DNA of 64,000 nt from Acidovorax sp. 210-6. GTDB taxonomy: Bacteria > Pseudomonadota > Gammaproteobacteria > Burkholderiales > Burkholderiaceae_C. Under the pieces are notes generated by a model. The model was not told where the DNA came from. It searched no databases and saw only the letters and a program-made list of their open reading frames with translations. The number at the start of each line of letters is the position of its first letter. The first letter of the stretch is position 1. The stretch spans positions 1,612,001 to 1,676,000 of the forward strand of contig NZ_JAACJE010000001.1 of assembly GCF_010020825.1 (NCBI RefSeq), read 5' to 3'. The position numbers and the translations under genes are program-made. This document shows, piece after piece, positions 53,445-61,642 of this stretch.

Positions 53445-53951
53445 ATGATTGCAAATTGGTTTGACCACGCGCCGCGCCGCGTGCTCGCGTTCATCAGCGC
53501 CGCGTGCATTGCCATGCTGGCGTTTGGCCTGTACCTGCAGCATGTGGTGGGGCTGGAGCCGTGCCCCATGTGCATTGTGCAGCGTTATGCTCTGATTTTT
53601 GTAGCTATCCTCGCAGGACTGTCAAGCGCCAGCGGCAGAAAAGGCTGGTGGATGAGTCTCACCGCACTGGCGGTGCTGAGCAGCGGTTTTGGCGCATTCA
53701 CGGCGGCGCGCCAGAGCTGGCTGCAGTGGTTTCCGCCCGAGGTGTCCATGTGCGGGCGTGACTTCTACGGGATGATCGAGAACTACCCGATCCGCCGCGC
53801 CATTCCCATGATCTTCAAGGGCTCGGGCGACTGCACGGCCATCGACTGGACCTTCCTGGGAGGCTCCATCGCCAACTGGTCCTTCGTGTGGTTTGTGGTG
53901 TTTGGCTTGGCCATGCTGTGGCTGTTGGTGCGCGGCCTGCGGACCCGCTGA
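53445..53951 (+). CDS. dsbB: Disulfide bond formation protein DsbB
   Basis: A 168-residue membrane protein with four helices. The first redox pair is in EPCPMCIVQRY and the second in MCGRDFY and GDCTAID, as in DsbB, which reoxidises periplasmic DsbA by passing electrons to quinone. Residues about 48-66 (ALIFVAILAGLSSASG, helix 2) are encoded by sequence that looks like a worn copy of the short repeat. It stands between cysA and the HD-GYP gene. Confidence 0.93.
   Translation: MIANWFDHAPRRVLAFISAACIAMLAFGLYLQHVVGLEPCPMCIVQRYALIFVAILAGLSSASGRKGWWMSLTALAVLSSGFGAFTAARQSWLQWFPPEVSMCGRDFYGMIENYPIRRAIPMIFKGSGDCTAIDWTFLGGSIANWSFVWFVVFGLAMLWLLVRGLRTR
53586..53640 (+). repeat. Possible worn copy I of the short interspersed repeat (inside dsbB)
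   Basis: TGATTTTTGTAGCT, CTCGCA, then TCAAGCGCCAGCGGCAG and AAAAGG follow the layout of the family but with many changes. It is the weakest copy. Confidence 0.3.
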
Positions 53952-54029
53952 TCCTGTCACCGTTGGCGCTGTAAGCGGCGCTAACATGGCGGGGCGCTGG
54001 CCGCAGGGGGTCGGCATGAAGGCACCACC

Positions 54030-55658
54030 ATGGGCAAGTCATCCGCCATCGAGCTGTTCCGTCGCCTGGAGCAGCTCAACCAGATCGGCGCCGCGCTCTC
54101 GCGCGAGCGCGACATCGAACGCCTGCTCGAAAACATCCTCGAAGCCGCCAAGGCCCTGACCGGCGCCGATGCCGGAACCCTTTACAGCATGACGCCCGAT
54201 GGCGGGGCGCTGCGCTTCGAGATCATGCGCACCGACTCGCTGGGCATCCGCCAAGGCGGCACCACGGGCCAGCGCGTGGGTTTGCCCGACCTGCCACTGC
54301 GCCGTGCCGACGGCTCGCCCAACGATGCGCTGGTGGCCGCACACGCCGCTATCCACGAGCGCACGGTCAACATTGCCGATGTGTATGCCGAGGCAGGCTT
54401 CGACTTTTCGGGCACGCGCGCGTTCGACCAGCGCACCGGCTACCGCTCGCAGTCCTTCCTGACGGTGCCCATGAAGAACCACGAGGGTGCGGTGATTGGC
54501 GTGCTGCAGCTCATCAACGCCATCGACCCGGCCACGGGGCAGGTGGGGCCGTTCTCTTTGGAGGACCAAAGCCTGACCGAGTCGCTCGCCTCGCAGGCGG
54601 CCATCGCGCTGAGCAACCGGCTGCTCATCTCGCAACTGGAGACGCTGTTCGAATCCTTCGTCAAGCTCATCAACGTGGCCATTGACGAAAAATCGCCCTA
54701 CACCGGCGGCCACTGCGAGCGCGTGCCCCAGCTCACCATGATGCTGGCCGAGGCCGCCGACGCCACCACCACCGGGCCGCTGGCCGACTTCCGCATGAGC
54801 GAGCGCGACCGCTATGAGCTGCAAATGGCCGGCCTGTTGCACGACTGCGGCAAGATCACCACGCCCGTGCATGTGGTGGACAAGGCGACCAAGCTGCAAA
54901 CCATTTATGACCGCATCGGGCTGATCGACACTCGCTTTGAGGTGCTCAAGCGCGACGCCGAACTCGATGCCCTGCGCGCCCAGCTGGCCCTGCGCCCGGT
55001 GCAGGACGCGGGCGCCGAGGCCATGGCCCAGGCCGCGCTGCAAAGTGAACTGCAGGCCCTGGAGGCCGACCGCGAATTCCTGCGCCGCTGCAACCACGGC
55101 AGCGAGGCCATGCAGCAGGCCGACCAGTTGCGCGTGCGCGTCATCGGCACGCAGCGCCAGTGGCGCAACCCCGAGGGTGTGCAGACCAGCTTTTTGAGCG
55201 CCGAGGAGATGGAGAACCTCACCATCCGCTCCGGCACGCTCACGCAGGCCGAGCGCGACACCATCAACTACCACATCGTCGCCACCATCAAGATGCTGGA
55301 GACACTTCCCTGGCCGCGGCACCTCAAGAACGTGCCCGAGTACGCCGGAGGCCACCACGAGCGCATGGACGGCAAGGGCTACCCCCGTGGGCTGACGCGC
55401 GCCCAGATGTCCTGGCAGGCGCGCATGATCGGCGTGGCCGACGTGTTCGAGGCCCTGACCGCCGCCGACCGGCCCTACAAGAGCGGCATGAAGCTGTCGC
55501 AGGCCCTGGGCATCATGCAGCGCATGGTGCACAACGGTCACATCGACCCCGACCTGTTCGAAGTGTTCGTGCAGGGCAAGGTGTACCAGCGCTACGCGGA
55601 GCAGTTTCTCGATCCGGAGCAGATCGACGCGGTGGGTGCTTCTCCATCCAGTGCATGA
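54030..55658 (+). CDS. GAF and HD-GYP domain protein (probable c-di-GMP phosphodiesterase)
   Basis: A 542-residue soluble protein. A GAF domain (about 25-200, AKALTGADAGTLYSMTPD, SFLTVPMKNHEGAVIGVLQ) precedes an HD-GYP domain. The HD pair is His271-Asp272 in AGLLHDCGKITTP and the GYP motif is GHHERMDGKGYPRG (441-454). Between them are about 170 residues, while the usual gap is nearer 60-70; the extra block (about 305-405) has long charged helices and may be a coiled coil. It probably breaks down c-di-GMP under control of a small ligand on GAF. Its last 67 bases overlap the convergent PepSY gene. Confidence 0.9.
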   Translation: MGKSSAIELFRRLEQLNQIGAALSRERDIERLLENILEAAKALTGADAGTLYSMTPDGGALRFEIMRTDSLGIRQGGTTGQRVGLPDLPLRRADGSPNDALVAAHAAIHERTVNIADVYAEAGFDFSGTRAFDQRTGYRSQSFLTVPMKNHEGAVIGVLQLINAIDPATGQVGPFSLEDQSLTESLASQAAIALSNRLLISQLETLFESFVKLINVAIDEKSPYTGGHCERVPQLTMMLAEAADATTTGPLADFRMSERDRYELQMAGLLHDCGKITTPVHVVDKATKLQTIYDRIGLIDTRFEVLKRDAELDALRAQLALRPVQDAGAEAMAQAALQSELQALEADREFLRRCNHGSEAMQQADQLRVRVIGTQRQWRNPEGVQTSFLSAEEMENLTIRSGTLTQAERDTINYHIVATIKMLETLPWPRHLKNVPEYAGGHHERMDGKGYPRGLTRAQMSWQARMIGVADVFEALTAADRPYKSGMKLSQALGIMQRMVHNGHIDPDLFEVFVQGKVYQRYAEQFLDPEQIDAVGASPSSA

Positions 55659-57235
55659 GTGCCGTGGGTCACTGGCTGTTGGGGTGGCGTTGTTTGCCGG
55701 TTCTTGCGTGGTCGCCGCATTTTGAGTGCCACGCGTCGCCAGCCAATCACGATGCCGGTCAAGCTCATGGCGAGCCCTCCGAGGCTGAGCACGATCAAGA
55801 CCGTGTCCCAAAGTGGACGCATGGACAGCAGGGGCATCCAGTCCCAACTGTGCAGCATGCCAAACAGCCAGCGGTGCAAGCGACGGTGGCGGTCGAGCCG
55901 GTTGAGCACCATGCCTGTATGCAGATCGACATGCACCCAGCTCGCCTGCGGGTCGTCAAACACCACACGCAAGACGGGCAGGGGCTTCTCTGCACCGCCA
56001 CCCATGGTGTGGGGCTCGCGCGTGTAGTAGTACATGTCGTAGGCTCGGATTGTCTCTACCCGCAGGATTGGCGCCGACATCAGCGCTGCCACTGAGGTTT
56101 CAAGTTCCTCCTCTGCCCAGACATGCGGTGTGGCCGAGGCCGCGTTCAGCAGCACAGTCTGGCGCCCAGGCGCATGGGCTTGCACCAGTGAATGGCCTGC
56201 GGTGCGCGTCCAGCGCAGCTCGCGCACTTCTGCTGGGGATGCGGCGAGCAGTGCTTGCACATTGGCGGTTTGCTCTGGCAAGGAGAGCGGACCGCCGTGC
56301 ATGGCTTCGAGCTGCAGTGGCGCTGCACCACTGTCGAAGATGCGCCAGGGGTTCATGGACATCAGTCCGCTGAAGATCCAGGTGAACGTGATGACGGCGA
56401 ACAGCAGGCCTGCGATGTGATGCCAGCGCATCATGCTGCCCGGATACGGCGAGCGCGTGCCATTGCGGTAGGTGCCCGCGAAGCGCCAGCGCATCACGCC
56501 GATCACGCTGCCCAGCACCGTGACAACGATGCCCAGAATGGACAACCAGTTGACGATGTCGGTCCAGTAGGCATTGAACACATTGCCCCTGAATGGATAG
56601 AGCCAATGGATCCAGGCGCCCACGTAGTTCCAGACGCGCTCGGTGCGGGTGGCATCACGCACCACCTCGCCGGTCTTGCCGGAGACATAGAGCACCGTGC
56701 CCGCGCTGTCTTCCAGTCGCACGCGGTGCAGGGGGCGGTGGGGGTCGAGCGCACGTGAATGGGTGAAGGCATCCTCGTCCGTTTCGCCCTCGTGGGTCAC
56801 TGCGATCCCTGGCCCTGCATAGGCGGTGGCGCTGGCCAGCGCGTGGGCTGCGTCCACGTTGGTGAGCACTGCACCGTTCTCTGCATCGATCACGATGGCG
56901 GCTGCGCGCTGCATCCGGTGGTTCTTGCCGCCTGCCGCGGGTAGTTCGTGCGCGGGTGTGGCCAGATAGACAGGGCGCCCCCCGCTGGCCACGGCCAGGC
57001 GCAGGTCCTGCAGCGGACCTTGCAGCCCGGCCGCCACCAGCGCCTGCCCGGGCTCCAGCACCACCGGGGCGGTACGCAGGGTGGGCAAGCGTTCCAGCCG
57101 TTCGGCGGGCGTGAGCTTGGGGTAGCCCACGTACATCATCACCACGCCCGAGATGAACCACATGGCGAAGAAGGCGCACAGCAGCACGCCCAGCCAGCGG
57201 TGAATCAGGAACAGCCAACGTTTGGCGTGCACCAT
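55592..57235 (-). CDS. PepSY-associated membrane protein (iron uptake type)
   Basis: A 547-residue membrane protein with about four to five helices: a first one at KRWLFLIHRWLGVLLCAFFA, others near 225-245, 280-300 and 475-500. Paired PepSY-like periplasmic regions lie between them. The N-terminal RWLFLIHRWLGV and HW(L/I) residues suggest heme or quinone contact, as in iron-regulated reductases tied to siderophore release. It sits 16 bases after the TonB-dependent receptor gene on the same strand, which supports a role in iron or siderophore uptake. It overlaps the HD-GYP gene at the 3' end. Confidence 0.85.
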   Translation of the reverse strand: MVHAKRWLFLIHRWLGVLLCAFFAMWFISGVVMMYVGYPKLTPAERLERLPTLRTAPVVLEPGQALVAAGLQGPLQDLRLAVASGGRPVYLATPAHELPAAGGKNHRMQRAAAIVIDAENGAVLTNVDAAHALASATAYAGPGIAVTHEGETDEDAFTHSRALDPHRPLHRVRLEDSAGTVLYVSGKTGEVVRDATRTERVWNYVGAWIHWLYPFRGNVFNAYWTDIVNWLSILGIVVTVLGSVIGVMRWRFAGTYRNGTRSPYPGSMMRWHHIAGLLFAVITFTWIFSGLMSMNPWRIFDSGAAPLQLEAMHGGPLSLPEQTANVQALLAASPAEVRELRWTRTAGHSLVQAHAPGRQTVLLNAASATPHVWAEEELETSVAALMSAPILRVETIRAYDMYYYTREPHTMGGGAEKPLPVLRVVFDDPQASWVHVDLHTGMVLNRLDRHRRLHRWLFGMLHSWDWMPLLSMRPLWDTVLIVLSLGGLAMSLTGIVIGWRRVALKMRRPRKNRQTTPPQQPVTHGTHALDGEAPTASICSGSRNCSA

Positions 57236-57251
57236 GGGAGTCTCCGCAGCC

Positions 57252-59483
57252 TCAGAAGGCGACGTGCAGCGTCACGTCGGCCGTGCGCGGAGCGCCCAGG
57301 TAGGCCTGGCCGGGCCGTCCTTCGGCGGCGTAGATGCGGTCGGTTACATTGCGCAGGCGGCCGGTCAGCGAGGCCGTCTTGTTGATCTTCCACGAGAGTC
57401 CCAGATCAAGCAGTGTGTACGAAGGCCAGTACATGGTGTTGGCCGCATCCGCATAGGTCTTGCCGACATGGCGTAGTCCGGCGCTGGCGTGGACGGTGGG
57501 CGTGATGGCATAGGTCACCCACAGGTTGGCGACCGTTTCGGGTGTGAACGTGGGGGTCTTGCCCGCCAGTGACACGCCGCCTTGCATGAAGTTCTCGTAG
57601 CGTGCCCGGGTGGCCATCAGGTTGCCCTGGATTTGCCATTGGGCAGAGGGGCGAAGCCCCACCGCTAGTTCAATGCCTTGGGACGATTGCTCACCCACCA
57701 GAAGGGTCTGGCCTGGGTTGTTCGGGTCTTGCGAGGCGATGTTTTTGCGGTTGATCTGGAAAGCGGCCAAGGTGGCCGAGCCCTTGCGATCCCAGAAGTC
57801 GAATTTGCTGCCCACTTCGACCTGGCGGCCGGTGGTCAGTTCGCTGTTGTTGCGCACGTCGCCGAAGGTGGCGGTGGACAGCGATCCGGAAGGGGGATCG
57901 CCAGCCGTGGCGAACTGTGCATACAGGTTGGCATCGGGTGCAATGTCCCAGACCACGCCAACGCGCCCCGTGGTGGGGTGATAGGAGCGGCTGAAGGTGG
58001 CCGGGTTGGCGGCCGTCACCGCGCGGCGGTTGGTCAAGTCCAGCTCAATGCGTTCGTGCCGCAGGGCGGTGACGAGGTTGATTTTGGGCGCTATGGCCGT
58101 CCGGTTCTCCAGGTACAGCGCTGTGGAGCTTGTCTTGTTGTCGCGGTCCGGGTTGAAGCCGGGCTGCATGCCGGGAATGTCGAAGAAGTTTTCGGTCGTG
58201 AAGTGGTAAGGGTTGACCGTGCTCACGGTGGTGGATAGGCCGTTCGGGAAGCGCGTTTGCCGGTTCACGCTCACGTCGAGGCCGAAAGCCCAGTCGCTCT
58301 TGCGGCCCGCGAGACTCCCTTGGTAGGTGCCTTCGAGGCGGTCACCTACGACTTCGTGGTCGTGGCGCTGCAGATAGGTACCGGTACGGATGACTTGGGT
58401 GTTGGCGGCGTTGAAGCGGTAGGTCTCGACGTTGCGGTAGTCGCGCAGTGCGTCATAGACATAGAAGGTATTCTTGAATTGCAGTGCATCGGAAGCCCGC
58501 CATTGGGCGACCGATCGCAGCCATTGCACCCGGTGGGCGTAGATGCCGTCGGCACTGTTGTAGTTCTTGAAGCGGGTGGCGCGGTCGATCCGCGTCGCCC
58601 CGGCCGTGGGATTGAGCGTAGGCGTGCCCCAGTACGGGCGATCCACGTCATCCTTTTGCATCTCGTAGGCCAGGGTGTGCGTGAAGCCCCCGCCAAAGTC
58701 GGACAGCAGCGAAGTGGCCAGTTGGGTGGATTGGGTGTGCATGCCATCGATCCAGCTGCCGGCGTTGCGGTGGTTCAGATCCAGGCGCACGAAGTGTTGC
58801 GGACCGGCCGTTCCGTCACTGCCGGCAATGCGGCGGTTCAGGCCCAGCGAGACTTCCTTGAGGTTGTTCTGACCTAGGCGCAACTGGCCCTCGGAGAAAT
58901 CGTGGCGCTCGGCCGTCTTGGTGATGTAGTTGAGGGAGCCGCCCACGGCGCCCGAACCGTACAGAAAGCTCGATGCGCCGCCCACGGCCTCGACCCGATC
59001 GTAAATCCAGCTGTCCACGGCCCGGGTGGCGCTTCCGTAGTGCACGGTGATGCCGTTGTAGAGCTGGGTAACCGAGTTCCCTGTGAAGCCACGGTAGCTG
59101 GCCGACATGCTGCCGGGGGCGTTGTGCGCCGACACCCCGGGAATGGCGCGCAGGATTTCCTGCGTGTCCTGGGCGCCGCGCGCCTCGATGGTGGCGCGGT
59201 CCACCACGTTGACGGAGGCCGGTGTCTCACGTGCGCTCAATCCCAGACGGCTGCCGGTTTCGACTGGGGTGTCGAGGTTAAGGCGGCCATTGGGTGCGGG
59301 TGCGGTGTCCACTACCTGCACGGATTGCAGAGTGGGCGTATCGGTCGCAGGGGCCTGGGCTGTGGCCGCCAGGGGCGTGAAAGCCAGGCCTGCCAGCAGG
59401 CTGGCGTACAGGGGCGAAAGGGTGAACGATGGGGCCTGGGCGCGCGTGGCGGCCATGCGGGCGGGGGCGGTGGAACGGATCAT
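57252..59483 (-). CDS. TonB-dependent siderophore receptor
   Basis: A 743-residue outer membrane receptor. A long signal region (MIRSTAPARMAATRAQAPSF, with a hydrophobic core LLAGLAFTPLAATAQA) precedes the plug domain (ASVNVVDRATIEARGAQDTQ, AVGGASSFLYGSGAVGGSLN) and a beta-barrel ending in Phe (VTLHVAF), as in ferric siderophore receptors. No signalling N-terminal domain is visible. The start MIRSTAPAR is chosen over an ATG 23 codons upstream. A PepSY protein follows and a small secreted protein precedes it. No Fur box was spotted upstream. Confidence 0.93.
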   Translation of the reverse strand: MIRSTAPARMAATRAQAPSFTLSPLYASLLAGLAFTPLAATAQAPATDTPTLQSVQVVDTAPAPNGRLNLDTPVETGSRLGLSARETPASVNVVDRATIEARGAQDTQEILRAIPGVSAHNAPGSMSASYRGFTGNSVTQLYNGITVHYGSATRAVDSWIYDRVEAVGGASSFLYGSGAVGGSLNYITKTAERHDFSEGQLRLGQNNLKEVSLGLNRRIAGSDGTAGPQHFVRLDLNHRNAGSWIDGMHTQSTQLATSLLSDFGGGFTHTLAYEMQKDDVDRPYWGTPTLNPTAGATRIDRATRFKNYNSADGIYAHRVQWLRSVAQWRASDALQFKNTFYVYDALRDYRNVETYRFNAANTQVIRTGTYLQRHDHEVVGDRLEGTYQGSLAGRKSDWAFGLDVSVNRQTRFPNGLSTTVSTVNPYHFTTENFFDIPGMQPGFNPDRDNKTSSTALYLENRTAIAPKINLVTALRHERIELDLTNRRAVTAANPATFSRSYHPTTGRVGVVWDIAPDANLYAQFATAGDPPSGSLSTATFGDVRNNSELTTGRQVEVGSKFDFWDRKGSATLAAFQINRKNIASQDPNNPGQTLLVGEQSSQGIELAVGLRPSAQWQIQGNLMATRARYENFMQGGVSLAGKTPTFTPETVANLWVTYAITPTVHASAGLRHVGKTYADAANTMYWPSYTLLDLGLSWKINKTASLTGRLRNVTDRIYAAEGRPGQAYLGAPRTADVTLHVAF

Positions 59484-59627
59484 GAAAACTCTCTCTGACG
59501 GATGGCTCGGAGGCACGCCATGGCGCCTGATACGCCTGCCCCGGCTGGGCAAGGCGGCATGTGGGCCGTAGGCATGCAGGCCGACCGCCGCACGCAGGGC
59601 GCGACGGGTGGGCTGGAAGGGCGCGGG

Positions 59628-59996
59628 TCAGGAGAGTGCGGGGGGGCCGCGCGCCGGTAGCGGCGCGGCGGTGGCGGCCGCAATGCGTGCGGCCTCGATG
59701 GGCTGCAACGCGTGGGCCAGGGGCAGGGAAGGAATCACGCTGCCGGTGGCAACCGCTGGTGGTGCGCCGGCAGGGGAACACAGAGGGCAGTCCATGCCTG
59801 CGCTGCCCATTTTCTCCACGGTGCCGTCATCGCTTTGCATCATCAGCATGAGGGTGCCGGTGCTGGAGCAGATGACCTGGATGGGCTGCGGATGCACGAT
59901 GGGCGCGGCGATGGCCACACCCAGCGACGCCATGAACCATGCCAGCACCCACAGGCGCAGCGCAGAAAAGGTTCTTGGCATCTTCATGTTTGCCAT
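59628..59996 (-). CDS. Small exported protein (DUF2946-like)
   Basis: About 122 residues. A signal-like helix is present (FSALRLWVLAWFMASLGVAI), followed by PIQVICSSTGTLMLMM and a CPLC motif (GMDCPLCSP), features shared with DUF2946 proteins near metal and TonB genes. Several Met codons near the start make the exact start uncertain; I chose MANMKMPRTF with GGCAGG upstream. It is the first gene before the TonB receptor and likely part of one operon with the receptor and PepSY gene. The role is unknown; metal contact by the CPLC motif is possible. Confidence 0.7.
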   Translation of the reverse strand: MANMKMPRTFSALRLWVLAWFMASLGVAIAAPIVHPQPIQVICSSTGTLMLMMQSDDGTVEKMGSAGMDCPLCSPAGAPPAVATGSVIPSLPLAHALQPIEAARIAAATAAPLPARGPPALS

Positions 59997-60072
59997 CATA
60001 CCTGCCTGGGCCTCGGAAACGGCCCGCCATGCTGGGCGAAACACGCCTGCTCCGCCGTTGTCACCAGATGTT

Positions 60073-60127
60073 TTGCTATCATATTAATAGCTATTTGCGC
60101 TTTCTGGAGCTGGGCTGCACCCTGAAA
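60073..60127 (+). repeat. Short interspersed repeat, copy J
   Basis: TTGCTATCATATTAATAGCT, TTGCGC, then CTGGAGCTGGGCTGCACC. It is a shortened variant between argA and the DUF2946-like gene, just after the argA stop. Confidence 0.6.
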
Positions 60128-60131
60128 ACGC

Positions 60132-61478
60132 TTAAAGCTTCTTGACCAGCACCTGGCTGCGCCGATCCCAGTTGTACTTGCGCTTGCGGGCGTCGGGCAG
60201 CCACTCGGGGTCCACCACCACGAAGCCGCGCTTGATGAACCAGTGCATGGTGCGCGTAGTGAGCACGAAGATGGACTCCAGCCCCAGGTTGCGTGCGCGC
60301 TGTTCGATCCGCTTGAGCAGCTTTTCGCCGTCGCCCGTGCCCTGGCTTTGGGGCGAGACGGTGACAGCGGCCATTTCGCCGGTGCGTTTTTCGGGGTAAG
60401 GGTAGAGCGCGGCGCAGCCGAAGATCACGCCGTCGTGCTCGATGATGGTGTAGTTGGCGATGTCGCGTTCGATCTCGGTGCGGTCGCGCTTGACCAGGGT
60501 GCCGTCCTTCTCGAAGGGTTCGATGAGCTGCAGGATGCCACCCACGTCGTCGGCCGTGGCCTCGCGCAGTTCCTCCAGCTTCTCGTCCACGATCATGGTG
60601 CCGATGCCATCGTGCACATAGATTTCGAGCAGCAGCGCGCCGTCCACGGCGAACGGGATGATGTGGCTGCGCTCCACGCCGCCCTGGCAGGCCTTCACGC
60701 AGTGCTGCAGGTAGAAGGCCGTGTCGGTGGGGCGCTGGCTCGGCGGCACGCGCGCCAGCAGTTGCTTGGCCTGGGCCAGCGGCAGCTCGGTGTCGATGGG
60801 GTTGTCCTCGCCCTCGGGAGCCTCGGGGTCGGTGCGGATGCCGGGCACCTCGGACAGGAACAGCAGCTTGTCGGCCTTGAGCGCAATGGCCACCGAGGTG
60901 GCGACTTCTTCCATGCTCAGGTTGAAAGCCTCGCCCGTGGGCGAGAAGCCGAAGGGCGAGAGCAGCACCAGCGCGTCCATGTCCAGCGCGCGCTGGATGC
61001 CCGCCACGTCCACCTTGCGCACCAGGCCGGAGTGTTCAAAGTCCACCCCATCCACAATGCCCACCGGCCGCGAGGTAACGAAGTTGCCCGAGATCACCCG
61101 CACCGTGGAGCCTGCCATGGGCGTGTTGGGCAGCCCCTGGCTGAAGGCGGCTTCGATCTCGAAGCGCAATTGCCCGGCGGCCTCTTGGGCGCAGTCCAGT
61201 GCCACCGAATCGGTGATGCGGATGCCGTGCGAGTACTTGCCCGCATGGCCCTTGGCCGCCAGTTGCTCGTTCACCTGGGGCCGAAAACCGTGCACCAGAA
61301 CGATTTTTACGCCCATGGCCTTGATCATGGCCAGGTCCTGGGCAATGCTGTGCAGCTTGCCCGCCGCAATGGCCTCACCCGTCAGCCCCACCACAAAGGT
61401 CTGGTGCCGAAACTTGTGGATGTAGGGCGCCACCGACCGGAACCAGGGCACAAAGGTGAAGTTGAAGACGGTGGACAT
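60132..61478 (-). CDS. argA: Amino-acid N-acetyltransferase (N-acetylglutamate synthase)
   Basis: A 448-residue enzyme for the first step of arginine synthesis. The N-terminal amino acid kinase-like domain has FRHQTFVVGLTGEAI and VLVHGFRPQVNEQLAAKG, and SPFGFSPTGEAFNLSMEEVA. The C-terminal GNAT domain has AALYPYPEKRTGEMAAVTVS and GTGDGEKLLKRIEQRA. The two-domain layout and length match classical ArgA, which acetylates glutamate and is inhibited by arginine. It is a single gene on the minus strand. Confidence 0.95.
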   Translation of the reverse strand: MSTVFNFTFVPWFRSVAPYIHKFRHQTFVVGLTGEAIAAGKLHSIAQDLAMIKAMGVKIVLVHGFRPQVNEQLAAKGHAGKYSHGIRITDSVALDCAQEAAGQLRFEIEAAFSQGLPNTPMAGSTVRVISGNFVTSRPVGIVDGVDFEHSGLVRKVDVAGIQRALDMDALVLLSPFGFSPTGEAFNLSMEEVATSVAIALKADKLLFLSEVPGIRTDPEAPEGEDNPIDTELPLAQAKQLLARVPPSQRPTDTAFYLQHCVKACQGGVERSHIIPFAVDGALLLEIYVHDGIGTMIVDEKLEELREATADDVGGILQLIEPFEKDGTLVKRDRTEIERDIANYTIIEHDGVIFGCAALYPYPEKRTGEMAAVTVSPQSQGTGDGEKLLKRIEQRARNLGLESIFVLTTRTMHWFIKRGFVVVDPEWLPDARKRKYNWDRRSQVLVKKL

Positions 61479-61642
61479 GCGCGGTAGGTGTGCAGCGGGT
61501 GCGCCCGCAAGCTGCGGGCGGGGTGATGTAAACCCCTATTGTTGCGCAGACACGCCGCCGGGCGCTGTCGGTGGCCGCCATCGGCGTGCCATGTGTGTCG
61601 ATTATTCTGCGCCGCCGTTGCTGCACATCCACAATCGCGTCC

